This document shows positions 1 to 7,710 of a stretch of 12,901 nt of DNA, in pieces (position 1 is the first letter of the stretch; the number at the start of each line of letters is the position of its first letter). A model generated the notes under the pieces. That model saw only the letters and a list, made by a program, of their open reading frames with translations. It did no database searches and was not told the origin of the DNA. Made by a program: the position numbers and the translations under genes. Origin of the DNA: Bacillota bacterium (GTDB lineage: Bacteria; Bacillota_A; Clostridia; DSM-8532); NCBI GenBank assembly GCA_023424865.1, contig JAFADM010000365.1, positions 1 to 12,901 on the forward strand, written 5' to 3'.

Positions 1-636
1 CCCCCTATTTTACTGGCAGTGGCCCTCAATTACGCCAAAAGCAAAATCTTCGGCAAAACCGTGCAAATGGTTACCTATATGCCCTACTTTATTTCAACGG
101 TTTTAGTGGTGGGCATTGTATCCCAGATGCTATCCATAAATGGGCCGATTAATGCCATTATAAAGGACCTGGGCGGAGATGCCATCCAATTCATGGGAAA
201 GCCCGCCTGGTTTAAAACCATTTATGTTTTTTCGGGCCTATGGCAGAGTACAGGCTATAACGCAGTAGTTTATCTGGCTGCACTGGCCGCTGTTTCTCCC
301 GAGCTTCACGAGGCGGCCATTGTGGACGGCGCCAACATATGGCAGCGAATCCGTCATATTGACATTCCCAGCCTTATCCCCACAGCCGTTATCCTTCTTA
401 TTATGGCCTGCGGCAAGGTTCTGTCCGTAGGATACGAAAAAGTGCTGCTGATGCAAAACAGCCTGAATATCCAAAGCTCCGACATCATATCAACCTATGT
501 CTACCGTATCGGTCTGGAATCCATGCAGTACAGCTATTCTACCGCCATCGGGCTTTTCCAGTCCCTTGTATCGCTTTTAATGCTTGTCATGGTTAACGCC
601 ATATCCAAGAGAGTGAACGAAACCAGTCTGTGGTAA
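1..636 (+). CDS. ABC sugar transporter permease, LplB/YteP type (5' end outside window)
   Basis: This is an inner part plus C-terminus of a membrane permease of a binding-protein-dependent importer. The frame is open from base 1 (PPILLAVALNYAK), so the true start lies upstream and the GTG at 19 is only an internal valine codon. Visible features are several hydrophobic helices and the EAA loop that docks on the ATPase (EAAIVDGANIWQRI, encoded near 310-350). The C-terminus VNAISKRVNETSLW is typical of LplB-like permeases, which move oligosaccharides or their derivatives in Firmicutes. The stop TAA overlaps the ATG of the next permease by one base, so the two are translationally coupled and probably form the heterodimeric channel. 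The substrate cannot be read from the sequence. The family call is confident. Confidence 0.92.
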   Translation, partial: PPILLAVALNYAKSKIFGKTVQMVTYMPYFISTVLVVGIVSQMLSINGPINAIIKDLGGDAIQFMGKPAWFKTIYVFSGLWQSTGYNAVVYLAALAAVSPELHEAAIVDGANIWQRIRHIDIPSLIPTAVILLIMACGKVLSVGYEKVLLMQNSLNIQSSDIISTYVYRIGLESMQYSYSTAIGLFQSLVSLLMLVMVNAISKRVNETSLW

Positions 637-1613
637 TGCCCATAGACGTTGTTCATAGAGGAATACCCAGAAAGGAGCATTCATCCCTAAAAGGGTTGAA
701 GAAACGCCATATGCACAAACAAAAACACCTTGCACGGCCAAGCTTCGCGGACATGTCCTTCCATATTTTAAACACGATGATATTATTATTCTGCTTTCTT
801 ATCGTGTCCGTGCCGCTTATAAATATCATAGCACAGTCCTTAAGCTCCCCTGGCGACGTTATCGCCGGCAGAGTGGGTCTATGGCCCGTCAATTTTAATA
901 TAAACGCTTATAAGGAAGTTTTTGCATCCAGTCTTTTAATCGGGGGTTACTTTAACTCCATTCTCTATACCGTTGTAGGTACGGGCGTTAATATTCTTCT
1001 GACAGTCCTGGCCGCCTATCCCCTTTCCCGTCATGATTTTGCGGGAAGAGGCATTATGACGGGGTTATTTGTGTTTACCATGATTTTTACCGCCCCCCTC
1101 ATTCCTACTTATTTAAACGTAAGGAGCCTGGGCCTTCTGGACTCCATCTGGGCCATGGTGCTGCCCGGAGCCATTTCGGTTTACAATATGATTATCGCCA
1201 GAACCTTTTTCCAAAACAGCATTCCGGGTGAAATGATTGAAGCCGCGGAGCTGGACGGGGCCAACGATATTCAGATTATGCTCCAACTGGTGCTTCCCCT
1301 TTCCAAATCCATTCTGGCCGTTCTGGTTTTATTCTACGCCGTCACCCACTGGAATGCCTATTTTGACGCCTTTATCTACCTGAGCTCAGAGAGTAAATTT
1401 CCTCTTCAGGTGGTATTGAGAAACGTCCTTGCCAATGCCACCCTCATTGAGCAAATGGCAAATATCTCGAACGAGCAAGCCTCACGGCTTGCCATGGTGG
1501 AAGTTTTAAAATACGCTATAATTGTATTTGGCAGTATTCCTGTTATCTGCCTGTACCCCTTTGTACAAAGACATTTTGTAAAGGGTGTTATGATAGGCTC
1601 TCTGAAAGGATGA
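636..1613 (+). CDS. ABC sugar transporter permease, YtcP/CarB type
   Basis: This is the second permease of the importer, about 325 residues. After a polar N-terminus, six hydrophobic segments run from about residue 45 to the end. The EAA loop reads EAAELDGANDIQIML, and the C-terminus ends VKGVMIGSLKG, a hallmark of the YtcP/CarB-like partner of LplB permeases. The start is uncertain. ATG 636 overlaps the upstream TAA (TAATG) and would be used by coupling, because no Shine-Dalgarno motif is visible. GTG 630 and ATG 711 are in-frame alternatives, and the family usually has a shorter N-terminus, which would suit 711. The gene is followed after 6 nt by the glycoside hydrolase, so all three are one transcript. 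No ATPase gene is present, which is usual for this family because a shared ATPase often serves several importers. Confidence 0.92.
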   Translation: MPIDVVHRGIPRKEHSSLKGLKKRHMHKQKHLARPSFADMSFHILNTMILLFCFLIVSVPLINIIAQSLSSPGDVIAGRVGLWPVNFNINAYKEVFASSLLIGGYFNSILYTVVGTGVNILLTVLAAYPLSRHDFAGRGIMTGLFVFTMIFTAPLIPTYLNVRSLGLLDSIWAMVLPGAISVYNMIIARTFFQNSIPGEMIEAAELDGANDIQIMLQLVLPLSKSILAVLVLFYAVTHWNAYFDAFIYLSSESKFPLQVVLRNVLANATLIEQMANISNEQASRLAMVEVLKYAIIVFGSIPVICLYPFVQRHFVKGVMIGSLKG

Positions 1614-1619
1614 TTGATT

Positions 1620-3680
1620 ATGGCTATTAACCGCTATGAACTTGTCTCCCGGCACAATCCGGTTTTAGAAGCGCTTGCCCCCCGCTCCCCTCTTTCGGTG
1701 GGAAACGGTGAATTTGCCTTTACAGCAGACGTAACGGGCCTGCAAAGCCTTTACGACGCTCATTTGGAAAAGGGGAGCATGCCTCTTTGCACCATGTCCC
1801 AATGGGGCTGGCATACTGAGCCGGATAAGGACGGGAAGCACTACACTCTTGAGGATGTGGATTTTACCGAGTATGACTGTCTGGGCAGAAAAGTGCACTA
1901 TGCCGTGGAGAGGACTGAAAGAACCGGTCACATCTATGACTGGCTCCGTGTAAATCCCCACCGCCTGAACCTGGCAAAGATTGGATTAATCTGGGATAAC
2001 CGTCCCATTGCTCCAAAGTCACTTTCCCATATCCGCCAGGAGCTTCACCTGTATACAGGTATTCTGGAAAGCCAATTTAAGATAAACGGCATTCCCGTAG
2101 TGGCAAAGGTATGCGTCCACCCCTTTCGGGATGTGCTTGCGGCAGAAATTACCTCGGAGGCCTTAAAAACAAACCGTCTGGCACTTCAGCTCCAACTCCC
2201 CTACGGCAATCCTGACATAACGGCTTCGGACTGGACCCGGGACAAGCTTCATACCACCAGGGCTACGGCTAAGTCAGAGGATGAACTGACCCTTTTGCAT
2301 GAGCTCGACAGGGACGCCTATTATATCACTCTCTGTGGAGACAGCCTCGCCCAGGGCTATTCCGAGGACCCGGAGCAGCACGCCTTCCGTTTTAATGCCG
2401 ATAAGGATAATTTTTTCTTTACCGCCGAATTCAGCCCAAAAAAGCCGGCAGCCGCCCCAGTGAACACGTCTGAAGCCTTTGCGGCTTGTGAAGCGTGGTG
2501 GAGGGACTTCTGGGAAAAAGGCGCTGCCATCCGCTTACGGGACAGTAAGGACGCACGGGCCTATGAGCTTGAAAGACGCATTATACTCTCCCAATATCTT
2601 TTGGCGGTGAATTCCGCAGGCTCCCTGCCTCCTCAGGAAACCGGGCTTATCTGCAACAGCTGGTACGGTAAATTCCACACGGAGATGCATCTCTGGCACA
2701 GCGCCCATTTCCCCCTGTGGAACAGGTCCTCCCTTTTGGAGCGCAGCCTTTCCTGGTATCGGGAGCATATTAAGGAGGCACAAACAAATGCGGCCCGCAA
2801 CGGGTACGCCGGAGCACGCTGGCCTAAAATGGCGGCCTATGATGCCGTTGATTCGCCTTCAAAGGTAGCCACCGTTCTTATCTGGCAGCAGCCTCACATT
2901 TTATACATGCTGGAATTGTGCTTCAAGGCAGGAAACAGCACCGCTTTTCTTAAGGAGTACTGGGATACGGTGCGGGAGACGGCGGATTTTATGGCCAGCT
3001 TTGCCCAATGGGACAGTGAAACGGGGCGCTACATACTTCCCTCCCCCCTCATACCCGTCCAGGAGTCCCACCGCCCCAGAGACACGGTCAATCCTGCCTT
3101 TGAGCTGGAATACTGGCGGTTCGGGCTTAAAATTGCCCTGCTCTGGAGTGAACGGCTGGGCCTGAAGGCTCCCGAGTCCTGGTCCCAGGTCGTTGAGAAA
3201 ATGGCTAAGATGTCCGAAAACAGCGACTTTTACCTGGCTCATGAAAAATGCCCTGAGACCTTTGAAAGGTTTAATAACGATCACCCCTCTATGGTAGGCA
3301 CGCTGGGACTTTTGGACAGCGAACGTGTGGATCCGGAAAAAATGCGCAGAACCCTTCACAAAATTTTAGAATGCTGGAAATTTGAAACCTCCTGGGGCTG
3401 GGATTTCGCTATGCTGGCCATGACGGCGGTTCGGCTGGGCGAACCGGAAACAGCTGTTTCTGTTCTTATGAGGGATACTGTTAAGAACCAATATGAGGTT
3501 AACGGGAACAATCATCAGATTATTCGAAATGACCTGCCTGCCTATCTTCCGGGGAACGGCTCCCTGCTCCTTGCCATTCCTCTTATGGTAGCAGGCAACT
3601 GTGGGGGCTTTCCCAAAGATGGCTCCTGGAAGGTTGAAGCAGAGGGCTTTTTGGAATTCCCCGCTGTTTTGGGCGGCTGA
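1620..3680 (+). CDS. Probable (alpha/alpha)6-barrel glycoside hydrolase, GH65-like
   Basis: This is a 686-residue protein without signal peptide or membrane segment, so it probably acts in the cytoplasm on the sugar imported by the preceding transporter. The N-terminal SRHNPVLEALAPRSPLSVG stretch followed by NGEFAF is shared with a group of proteins usually described as GH65-like or six-hairpin glycosidases. The middle has aromatic-rich helices resembling GH65: KFHTEMHLWHSAHFPLW near residue 355, GYAGARWPKMA, and PVQESHRP with Glu482 where GH65 enzymes carry the acid in GPDEY. These matches are by eye, and the catalytic role of Glu482 is inference. ATG 1620 is preceded by GAAAGGA at 1604-1610 with 9-nt spacing. 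TTG 1614 is too close to that site. Substrate and linkage are unknown, and a phosphorylase or a lyase-like role is not excluded. Confidence 0.7.
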   Translation: MAINRYELVSRHNPVLEALAPRSPLSVGNGEFAFTADVTGLQSLYDAHLEKGSMPLCTMSQWGWHTEPDKDGKHYTLEDVDFTEYDCLGRKVHYAVERTERTGHIYDWLRVNPHRLNLAKIGLIWDNRPIAPKSLSHIRQELHLYTGILESQFKINGIPVVAKVCVHPFRDVLAAEITSEALKTNRLALQLQLPYGNPDITASDWTRDKLHTTRATAKSEDELTLLHELDRDAYYITLCGDSLAQGYSEDPEQHAFRFNADKDNFFFTAEFSPKKPAAAPVNTSEAFAACEAWWRDFWEKGAAIRLRDSKDARAYELERRIILSQYLLAVNSAGSLPPQETGLICNSWYGKFHTEMHLWHSAHFPLWNRSSLLERSLSWYREHIKEAQTNAARNGYAGARWPKMAAYDAVDSPSKVATVLIWQQPHILYMLELCFKAGNSTAFLKEYWDTVRETADFMASFAQWDSETGRYILPSPLIPVQESHRPRDTVNPAFELEYWRFGLKIALLWSERLGLKAPESWSQVVEKMAKMSENSDFYLAHEKCPETFERFNNDHPSMVGTLGLLDSERVDPEKMRRTLHKILECWKFETSWGWDFAMLAMTAVRLGEPETAVSVLMRDTVKNQYEVNGNNHQIIRNDLPAYLPGNGSLLLAIPLMVAGNCGGFPKDGSWKVEAEGFLEFPAVLGG

Positions 3681-3692
3681 GGTATCAGCCGC
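3673..3692 (+). terminator. Hairpin at the stop of the glycoside hydrolase gene
   Basis: A perfect 8-bp stem, GCGGCTGA paired with TCAGCCGC around a GGTA loop, includes the TGA stop codon. There is no U-run after it, so it is a weak terminator candidate and may instead protect the mRNA 3' end. Confidence 0.35.
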
Positions 3693-3752
3693 ATTCCTGC
3701 CCTTATAGACTTACCCGTACTTTTAAATTCTACCGTGAAGCATCTCTCCTTA

Positions 3753-3794
3753 ATACCGGTGTCCGATAAGCTTTGCCTATTCGGGCACCGGTAT
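3753..3794 (+). terminator. Long hairpin closing the sugar-uptake operon
   Basis: ATACCGGTGTCCGATA (3753-3768) pairs with TATTCGGGCACCGGTAT (3778-3794) over about 16 bp with one bulge and one G-U pair. The loop is about 9 nt. Only a weak U-rich stretch (CCTTTAATT) follows. It sits between the hydrolase and the separately promoted regulator, so termination of the operon is the likely role. A protein-binding palindrome is the alternative. Confidence 0.5.
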
Positions 3795-3852
3795 AGTGCC
3801 TTTAATTCGTATGATTCGTAATAGGAATGACAAGGGTGCTATGGAGTAAAGG

Positions 3853-3881
3853 TTGAATCCTAATGCTATATTTGGGATAAT
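3853..3881 (+). promoter_or_regulatory. Sigma-A-type promoter of the AraC-type regulator
   Basis: TTGAAT (3853-3858) and GATAAT (3876-3881) are separated by 17 bp and lie about 55 bp before the regulator's start codon. Both boxes match consensus at 5 of 6 positions. This supports independent expression of the regulator downstream of the hairpins. Confidence 0.6.
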
Positions 3882-3935
3882 CAATACTTAAGGCAACAAG
3901 AGATGCAATTGAAGGTAATTTAAAGGAGAGGCAAA

Positions 3936-6203
3936 ATGAGATCGCGATATCGTATTAAAAAGGTGTTCACAAGCCTGCTATGGTCCTATATGATTATGAT
4001 TGCGCTGCCCAGCGTTTTTACTTTTTTAATGTATCGCCAGTCTCTTGATCTATCCACGGAAAGCTGCGTCAACGAAAGCCTTGTCGTTTTGAGACAGGCT
4101 ATTTCAAGCTTTGACGAACGCCTCGATCTGATGGACAAGGCCTCCATGATGATGCTCTATGACATGGGCATCAAGGCCATGATGAATTATGAAAAGCCCC
4201 AGCCGGGGGACACCTCCATTTATAATTTTATGAAATTTTCCGACCGTTTGAGCGACAGGCTTGCCCTGGCCTCCGACGACATTACGGGCTACCGTATCTT
4301 TTTCAGAAATAACGAGCTGGTTTTCTACAATAATGTCATGACCACCAATTTAGAATTTTACTACAATAAAGCCATGAAATACGAAGCTATGGATTATGAA
4401 ACATGGTACGACACCATGTTTTCAGCCACCACCCGAACACTTCTGCCCGCCTCAAAAATAAAAATGGCCGCCTCAACCGTTGAAGCCATTACTTACATCT
4501 ATCCTATATCAAAGACTTTTTCCGGTGAAAACGGCGGTTTCGTTCATTTTCTTATTCCCAATTCCTATTTAGAAGGAATCACCAATTTTTCCAATATAGG
4601 TTCAGAAGGCATTTTCTATCTTTTAGATTCCAACGGAACTGTTCTAAGCACCCTGGGCACAAGTGAAGGACAGTCCCTGGATTATTCCAGGATAACGGGG
4701 AATGAAGGCTATTATCATGTGAATCACAACGGAAGCAAGCATATTGTCATTTATACCCGCTCCCAGCAAAGCAATCTTATCTTCGCTGTCTCTCTCCCCG
4801 ATTCGGTTGTTATGTCAAAAGCCATAAGCACCCGCCGGCTGGCTTTAACCGCTATTATTGTCAGTATTCTGGTTGAGCTGCTGCTGTGCTTTTCCTTTTC
4901 CAGAAAAAATGCCACTCCCATTCATAATTTCGTGAAAAACCTGAGAATGCTTATTAAGGATGATTTGCACAAGCCGGCAAGGGTCAATGAATATGACTAT
5001 CTAGAGCACAGCATCAACCATTTTATAAGCAACACACAATCCATGCATACTGCGCTGGAAGAAAAACGCAGCCTTGAGCGCAAGATGCTGCTGGATCAGC
5101 TCATCGAAGGGCGTTTCAGCGATAATTACCAGTTTTGGGGAGTGGCTTCGGAAATCGGCCTGAACCTTGAAGCCGGGGAATACGGTATGGCTGTCTTTGA
5201 AGAAAAAGTTGACACTTTGGAAATCCTTTCTTTTCTTGAGAAAGAAGGAAACCTTCCTTTTGACAGGGATTCGGTTTTGTATCATCGCTTCGAGCCCGGC
5301 TTTCTCATTGCTCTGTTTTGCTTCCAGATTAAGGATACAGCTGAAAATCAGCAAGCCATGCTGAGCAATATAAAACATATTAATGACCTTATTCACGAAA
5401 ATTACGGCTTTTTCTGCTCTGCAGGCGCAGGAAAGCTTTATGAGGACATAGGGGACATCGGTTTTTCCTACAAGCAGGCCAAGTATTGCGCCGGGCTCCA
5501 GTCAGATGCCCGCACCGATTACATTCTGGCCTATGATAACATTTCTTCAAGTCAGAATGCTTTTTACTTCCCCCAGAAAGTAGAGAACAAGCTTGTAAAC
5601 AGCGCTGTTCACTGGGAGGCCAAAGTTATCGAGGAAGCCTTCAGGGAGCTTGAGGAGGAAAACCTGATTAAGCGGCAGCTGTCCAAGCCCATGGAGGAAA
5701 TTCTGACTAACGATATCATGGCTGCCTTATTAAGGGTTTATGAGAATACCGCTTTCTCAGATTTGGATCCTCTGGATGCTTTTGAGCGCATCCGCAAGGG
5801 AAAAAATCTTGCAGAGGTCCTTTCAGCCATAAAAAATGAATTTTTACTTCTGGGACAGCGTGAAGAAAAGCAGCAGGATCGTTATTCACATTTTAAAGCA
5901 CAAATGGAAGACTACCTGCAGGAGAATTTCTCCAATCCCATGCTGGGCATGGGGGTTGCTGCCGCCCATTTTAATTTTTCCGAATCCTATTTTTCACAGC
6001 TGTTCAAAGAAGTCATGGGGGATTCCTTCAGCACCTGCCTTGAGAATCTCAGGCTGTTAAAAGCCAAGGAGCTCATCGCCCAAGGTGGTATTGAAATTGA
6101 GCAAATTGCCCAAAGTGTGGGCTACAATAACAGCACCACCTTCCGAAGAGCCTTTAAGCGCTCGGAAGGGGTATCTCCCACAAAGTACAAGGCCAACCCT
6201 TAG
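3936..6203 (+). CDS. Membrane-bound AraC-family transcriptional regulator with extracellular sensor
   Basis: This 755-residue one-protein sensor/regulator resembles the YesS type found beside LplB/YtcP transporters. A membrane helix spans about residues 11-33. A region of about 265 residues follows that should lie outside the cell and likely folds as a Cache-type ligand sensor. A second helix lies at about 301-320. The cytoplasmic part contains MLLDQLIEGRF-like linker sequence and ends in a double helix-turn-helix AraC domain at about 655-755, including FSESYFSQLFKEVMG and QIAQSVGYNNSTTFRRAFK, then VSPTKYK. The start is firm: AAAGGAGAG at 3922-3930 lies just before ATG 3936. It probably activates the adjacent uptake and hydrolase genes when its sugar signal is present. 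The target and the ligand are inferred from position only. Confidence 0.9.
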   Translation: MRSRYRIKKVFTSLLWSYMIMIALPSVFTFLMYRQSLDLSTESCVNESLVVLRQAISSFDERLDLMDKASMMMLYDMGIKAMMNYEKPQPGDTSIYNFMKFSDRLSDRLALASDDITGYRIFFRNNELVFYNNVMTTNLEFYYNKAMKYEAMDYETWYDTMFSATTRTLLPASKIKMAASTVEAITYIYPISKTFSGENGGFVHFLIPNSYLEGITNFSNIGSEGIFYLLDSNGTVLSTLGTSEGQSLDYSRITGNEGYYHVNHNGSKHIVIYTRSQQSNLIFAVSLPDSVVMSKAISTRRLALTAIIVSILVELLLCFSFSRKNATPIHNFVKNLRMLIKDDLHKPARVNEYDYLEHSINHFISNTQSMHTALEEKRSLERKMLLDQLIEGRFSDNYQFWGVASEIGLNLEAGEYGMAVFEEKVDTLEILSFLEKEGNLPFDRDSVLYHRFEPGFLIALFCFQIKDTAENQQAMLSNIKHINDLIHENYGFFCSAGAGKLYEDIGDIGFSYKQAKYCAGLQSDARTDYILAYDNISSSQNAFYFPQKVENKLVNSAVHWEAKVIEEAFRELEEENLIKRQLSKPMEEILTNDIMAALLRVYENTAFSDLDPLDAFERIRKGKNLAEVLSAIKNEFLLLGQREEKQQDRYSHFKAQMEDYLQENFSNPMLGMGVAAAHFNFSESYFSQLFKEVMGDSFSTCLENLRLLKAKELIAQGGIEIEQIAQSVGYNNSTTFRRAFKRSEGVSPTKYKANP

Positions 6204-6210
6204 CCCTTAA

Positions 6211-6438
6211 AAGCTTAATGACACACCCTACCTGACGGAACGCTTCGGCGTTTTCCACAGCGGAAAAGGAACAAGCCTTTCCATTCAATCCGGCTGCCCC
6301 CGTCTGGAGGCTTACATGGTGCTCTACAAAGCAGGAGAGCCGCCTTTTTCTAAGAAAAGTTACGGGTATGGGTCACCGCCGGAAAAAATAAATCCCTTCC
6401 GGCTTCAATACGGCTTTGTGCCGGATAATCCCCTTTAG
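6211..6438 (+). pseudogene. Orphan 75-codon reading frame, unrecognised gene fragment
   Basis: The frame begins right after a TAA and reads KLNDTPYLTERFGVFHSGKG at its start, then passes through SLSIQSGCPRLEAYMVLYKA to a TAG at 6436-6438. There is no start codon or ribosome binding site at the beginning, and the only ATG is mid-frame. The composition is protein-like: aromatic, glycine and proline residues are well spread, and codon use matches the neighbours. I do not recognise the family. It is best read as an internal piece of a former gene, fused by deletion to the ABC remnant that begins at its stop codon. Confidence 0.45.
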
Positions 6439-6506
6439 GCACCCACGACGAGCTGATGAGACAGGGAGGCCTTTATGCCAGGCTTCATGTCACCCAGGCC
6501 TCCTGA
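6438..6506 (+). pseudogene. C-terminal remnant of an ABC exporter ATP-binding protein
   Basis: The 22 codons read GTHDELMRQGGLYARL followed by HVTQAS and TGA. The G-T-H-x-E-L-x-x-x-G-G-L-Y-A-R-L pattern is the nearly invariant C-terminal end, after the H-loop, of fused ABC exporters of the MsbA/LmrA type. Nothing upstream in this frame continues the domain: a TAA lies 9 nt before. The rest of the gene is therefore gone and this is a deletion scar. It overlaps the stop of the unrelated upstream fragment in another frame. Confidence 0.75.
6465..6503. terminator. Inverted repeat at the end of the ABC remnant
   Basis: GGAGGCCT (6465-6472) pairs perfectly with AGGCCTCC (6496-6503), extendable by three pairs beyond a bulged G. 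The loop is 23 nt. AATAAAA follows on the plus strand, so no proper U-run is present. It could still stop transcription or stabilise the end of the AraC transcript. Confidence 0.3.
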
Positions 6507-6529
6507 ATAAAACGCTCTTAGATTAAAAG

Positions 6530-6585
6530 GAGCCCCTCTTAGCATCCTGCCCTTAAAATAAGGCAAGGTCTGTAAGCCGGGGCTC
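6530..6585 (-). terminator. Candidate terminator downstream of the AraC/GyrI gene
   Basis: GAGCCCC (6530-6536) and GGGGCTC (6579-6585) can close a 42-nt loop that contains a weaker inner stem. Read on the minus strand, the stem is followed by CTTTTAATCT. It lies about 10 nt after the stop of the minus-strand regulator gene. The large loop makes the call tentative. Confidence 0.4.
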
Positions 6586-6594
6586 TTGTTGTCT

Positions 6595-7494
6595 TCACTT
6601 TTGAGCGGCCTTTTTGCAGGGACAAAGGTAATTTATGGTTCCTTCCTCTGCGTCAAAGGATAAGTCCAGCGCATAGGCTTCGGCACTCCAGCCATAGGTA
6701 TAATCGGGTTCATAACCATTCTGAACAATACCGCCCACTGTAAGGTCATGGGAGTGGGTATACACATCCCCATTGGCAAAATCCCCATTTACAAAACCAT
6801 TTCCAATGAGACACGGCGGCAGGTCCCTGTAATCAAAACCTTCGGGGACCTTTGTTCCAGCGGGCATCAGCATGCCTGCCAGATAAGCAAATTGGCCGGT
6901 GGCGGGATTGTATTCCCCCATCCATCCAACCCAGTAATTTACAACAGGTGAGCCCTCTGCCAATACTTGAAAGGCATTTTCCTTAAAGCACCTGTCCCAT
7001 AAGGCAGGTACAGGGTTTTCCCCCCCTCCGTTCATCACTTTAATTCCGATCATCCTGACGGAAGGCAGCTCAAAAAACTCAATCTTCCCTAAAACGGCCA
7101 TCTTGCTTCTACCTCTTTCTAAATCAAAATTCTGTGTTTGAAAGGTTAACCGGGGATAGATATTGAATACCGCCTTTTTGCTTCGGGCCTGGGTGGGTGA
7201 AATACCGTGATAATCCTTAAAGGCGCGGGTAAAGGAAGCGTGGGAATCATAGCCGTATTTCTGTGCGATGTCGATAACCTTTAAACGGTTCTGCTGCAGT
7301 TCAAAGGCACTTAAGGTGAGCCTCCTGCGCCTTATGTACTCGGACAGGGTTATATCCGTTAAAAAGGAAAAAAAGCGCTGAAACTGATTTTTGGGGCAGC
7401 AGGCAATGTCTGCCGCTTTTTCATAATCAATTTCTTCGGCTATGCTCTCTTCAATGTAGTCAATAACAAGGTTCAACCGCTCCAGTGTATTCAA
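6595..7494 (-). CDS. AraC-family regulator with GyrI-like effector-binding domain
   Basis: This 299-residue protein has an N-terminal AraC double helix-turn-helix (residues 5-105: ERLNLVIDYIEESI, then SEYIRRRRLTLSAFELQ, VIDIAQKYGYDSHASFTRAFK, HGISPTQAR). A C-terminal GyrI-like/AraC effector-binding domain (about 135-290) often binds small amphipathic drugs or metabolites. The start is the TTG at 7494, because an AAAGGAGG site (minus strand, 7502-7509) lies 7 nt before it and family members start at this point. The ATG at 7512 overlaps that site and lacks one of its own, and an ATG between them is out of frame and followed by a stop. A perfect inverted repeat lies 44-85 nt upstream. Its neighbours, an aminoglycoside phosphotransferase and an acetyltransferase, fit a stress or resistance setting, but any target is inference. 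Confidence 0.88.
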   Translation of the reverse strand: MNTLERLNLVIDYIEESIAEEIDYEKAADIACCPKNQFQRFFSFLTDITLSEYIRRRRLTLSAFELQQNRLKVIDIAQKYGYDSHASFTRAFKDYHGISPTQARSKKAVFNIYPRLTFQTQNFDLERGRSKMAVLGKIEFFELPSVRMIGIKVMNGGGENPVPALWDRCFKENAFQVLAEGSPVVNYWVGWMGEYNPATGQFAYLAGMLMPAGTKVPEGFDYRDLPPCLIGNGFVNGDFANGDVYTHSHDLTVGGIVQNGYEPDYTYGWSAEAYALDLSFDAEEGTINYLCPCKKAAQK

Positions 7495-7501
7495 GTCATG
7501 C

Positions 7502-7509
7502 CCTCCTTT
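7502..7509 (-). promoter_or_regulatory. Ribosome binding site that fixes a TTG start
   Basis: On the minus strand AAAGGAGG is followed by GCATGAC and then TTG. The spacing of 7 nt is ideal for the TTG at 7494, whereas the ATG inside the spacer is in another frame and meets TGA after two codons. Confidence 0.7.
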
Positions 7510-7537
7510 CATCTCAAATTTAGCACGGAGGCGAAAC

Positions 7538-7579
7538 GGGCTTCTATGCATTGCAGGGACATTTTGTGCATAGAAGCCC
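7538..7579. repeat. Perfect 13-bp inverted repeat upstream of the AraC/GyrI gene
   Basis: GGGCTTCTATGCA (7538-7550) and TGCATAGAAGCCC (7567-7579) are exact complements around a 16-nt loop. The pair lies 44 nt before the TTG start of the minus-strand regulator. No U-run follows on either strand, so an operator or a leader hairpin is more likely than a terminator. The 216-bp gap 7495-7710 that contains it holds no recognisable gene. Its minus-strand reading frame is open but shows no family resemblance and no start site. Confidence 0.65.
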
Positions 7580-7710
7580 TTGGTGGATGGAGCTGTATGT
7601 GTTTTAAGCTCCCAGCTTGTCCGGCCAGTTTTCATGCCAGTCCAAATGGTTTCTTTGCCGGAAGCCTGCCACAATTTTTTCTTCCTTCAAAAAAACATCC
7701 TTCCCTTCTG

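Noticed and set aside
2901..3359. Minus-strand 152-codon frame inside the glycoside hydrolase
   Set aside because: It is antisense to a well-supported gene, has no ribosome binding site, and its translation shows no family features.
5001..5396. Minus-strand 131-codon frame inside the AraC-type regulator
   Set aside because: It is fully antisense to the regulator's coding region and lacks a start signal.
7495..7674. N-terminal extension of the AraC/GyrI regulator
   Set aside because: The extension has no ribosome binding site, covers the perfect inverted repeat, and goes beyond the usual family start.
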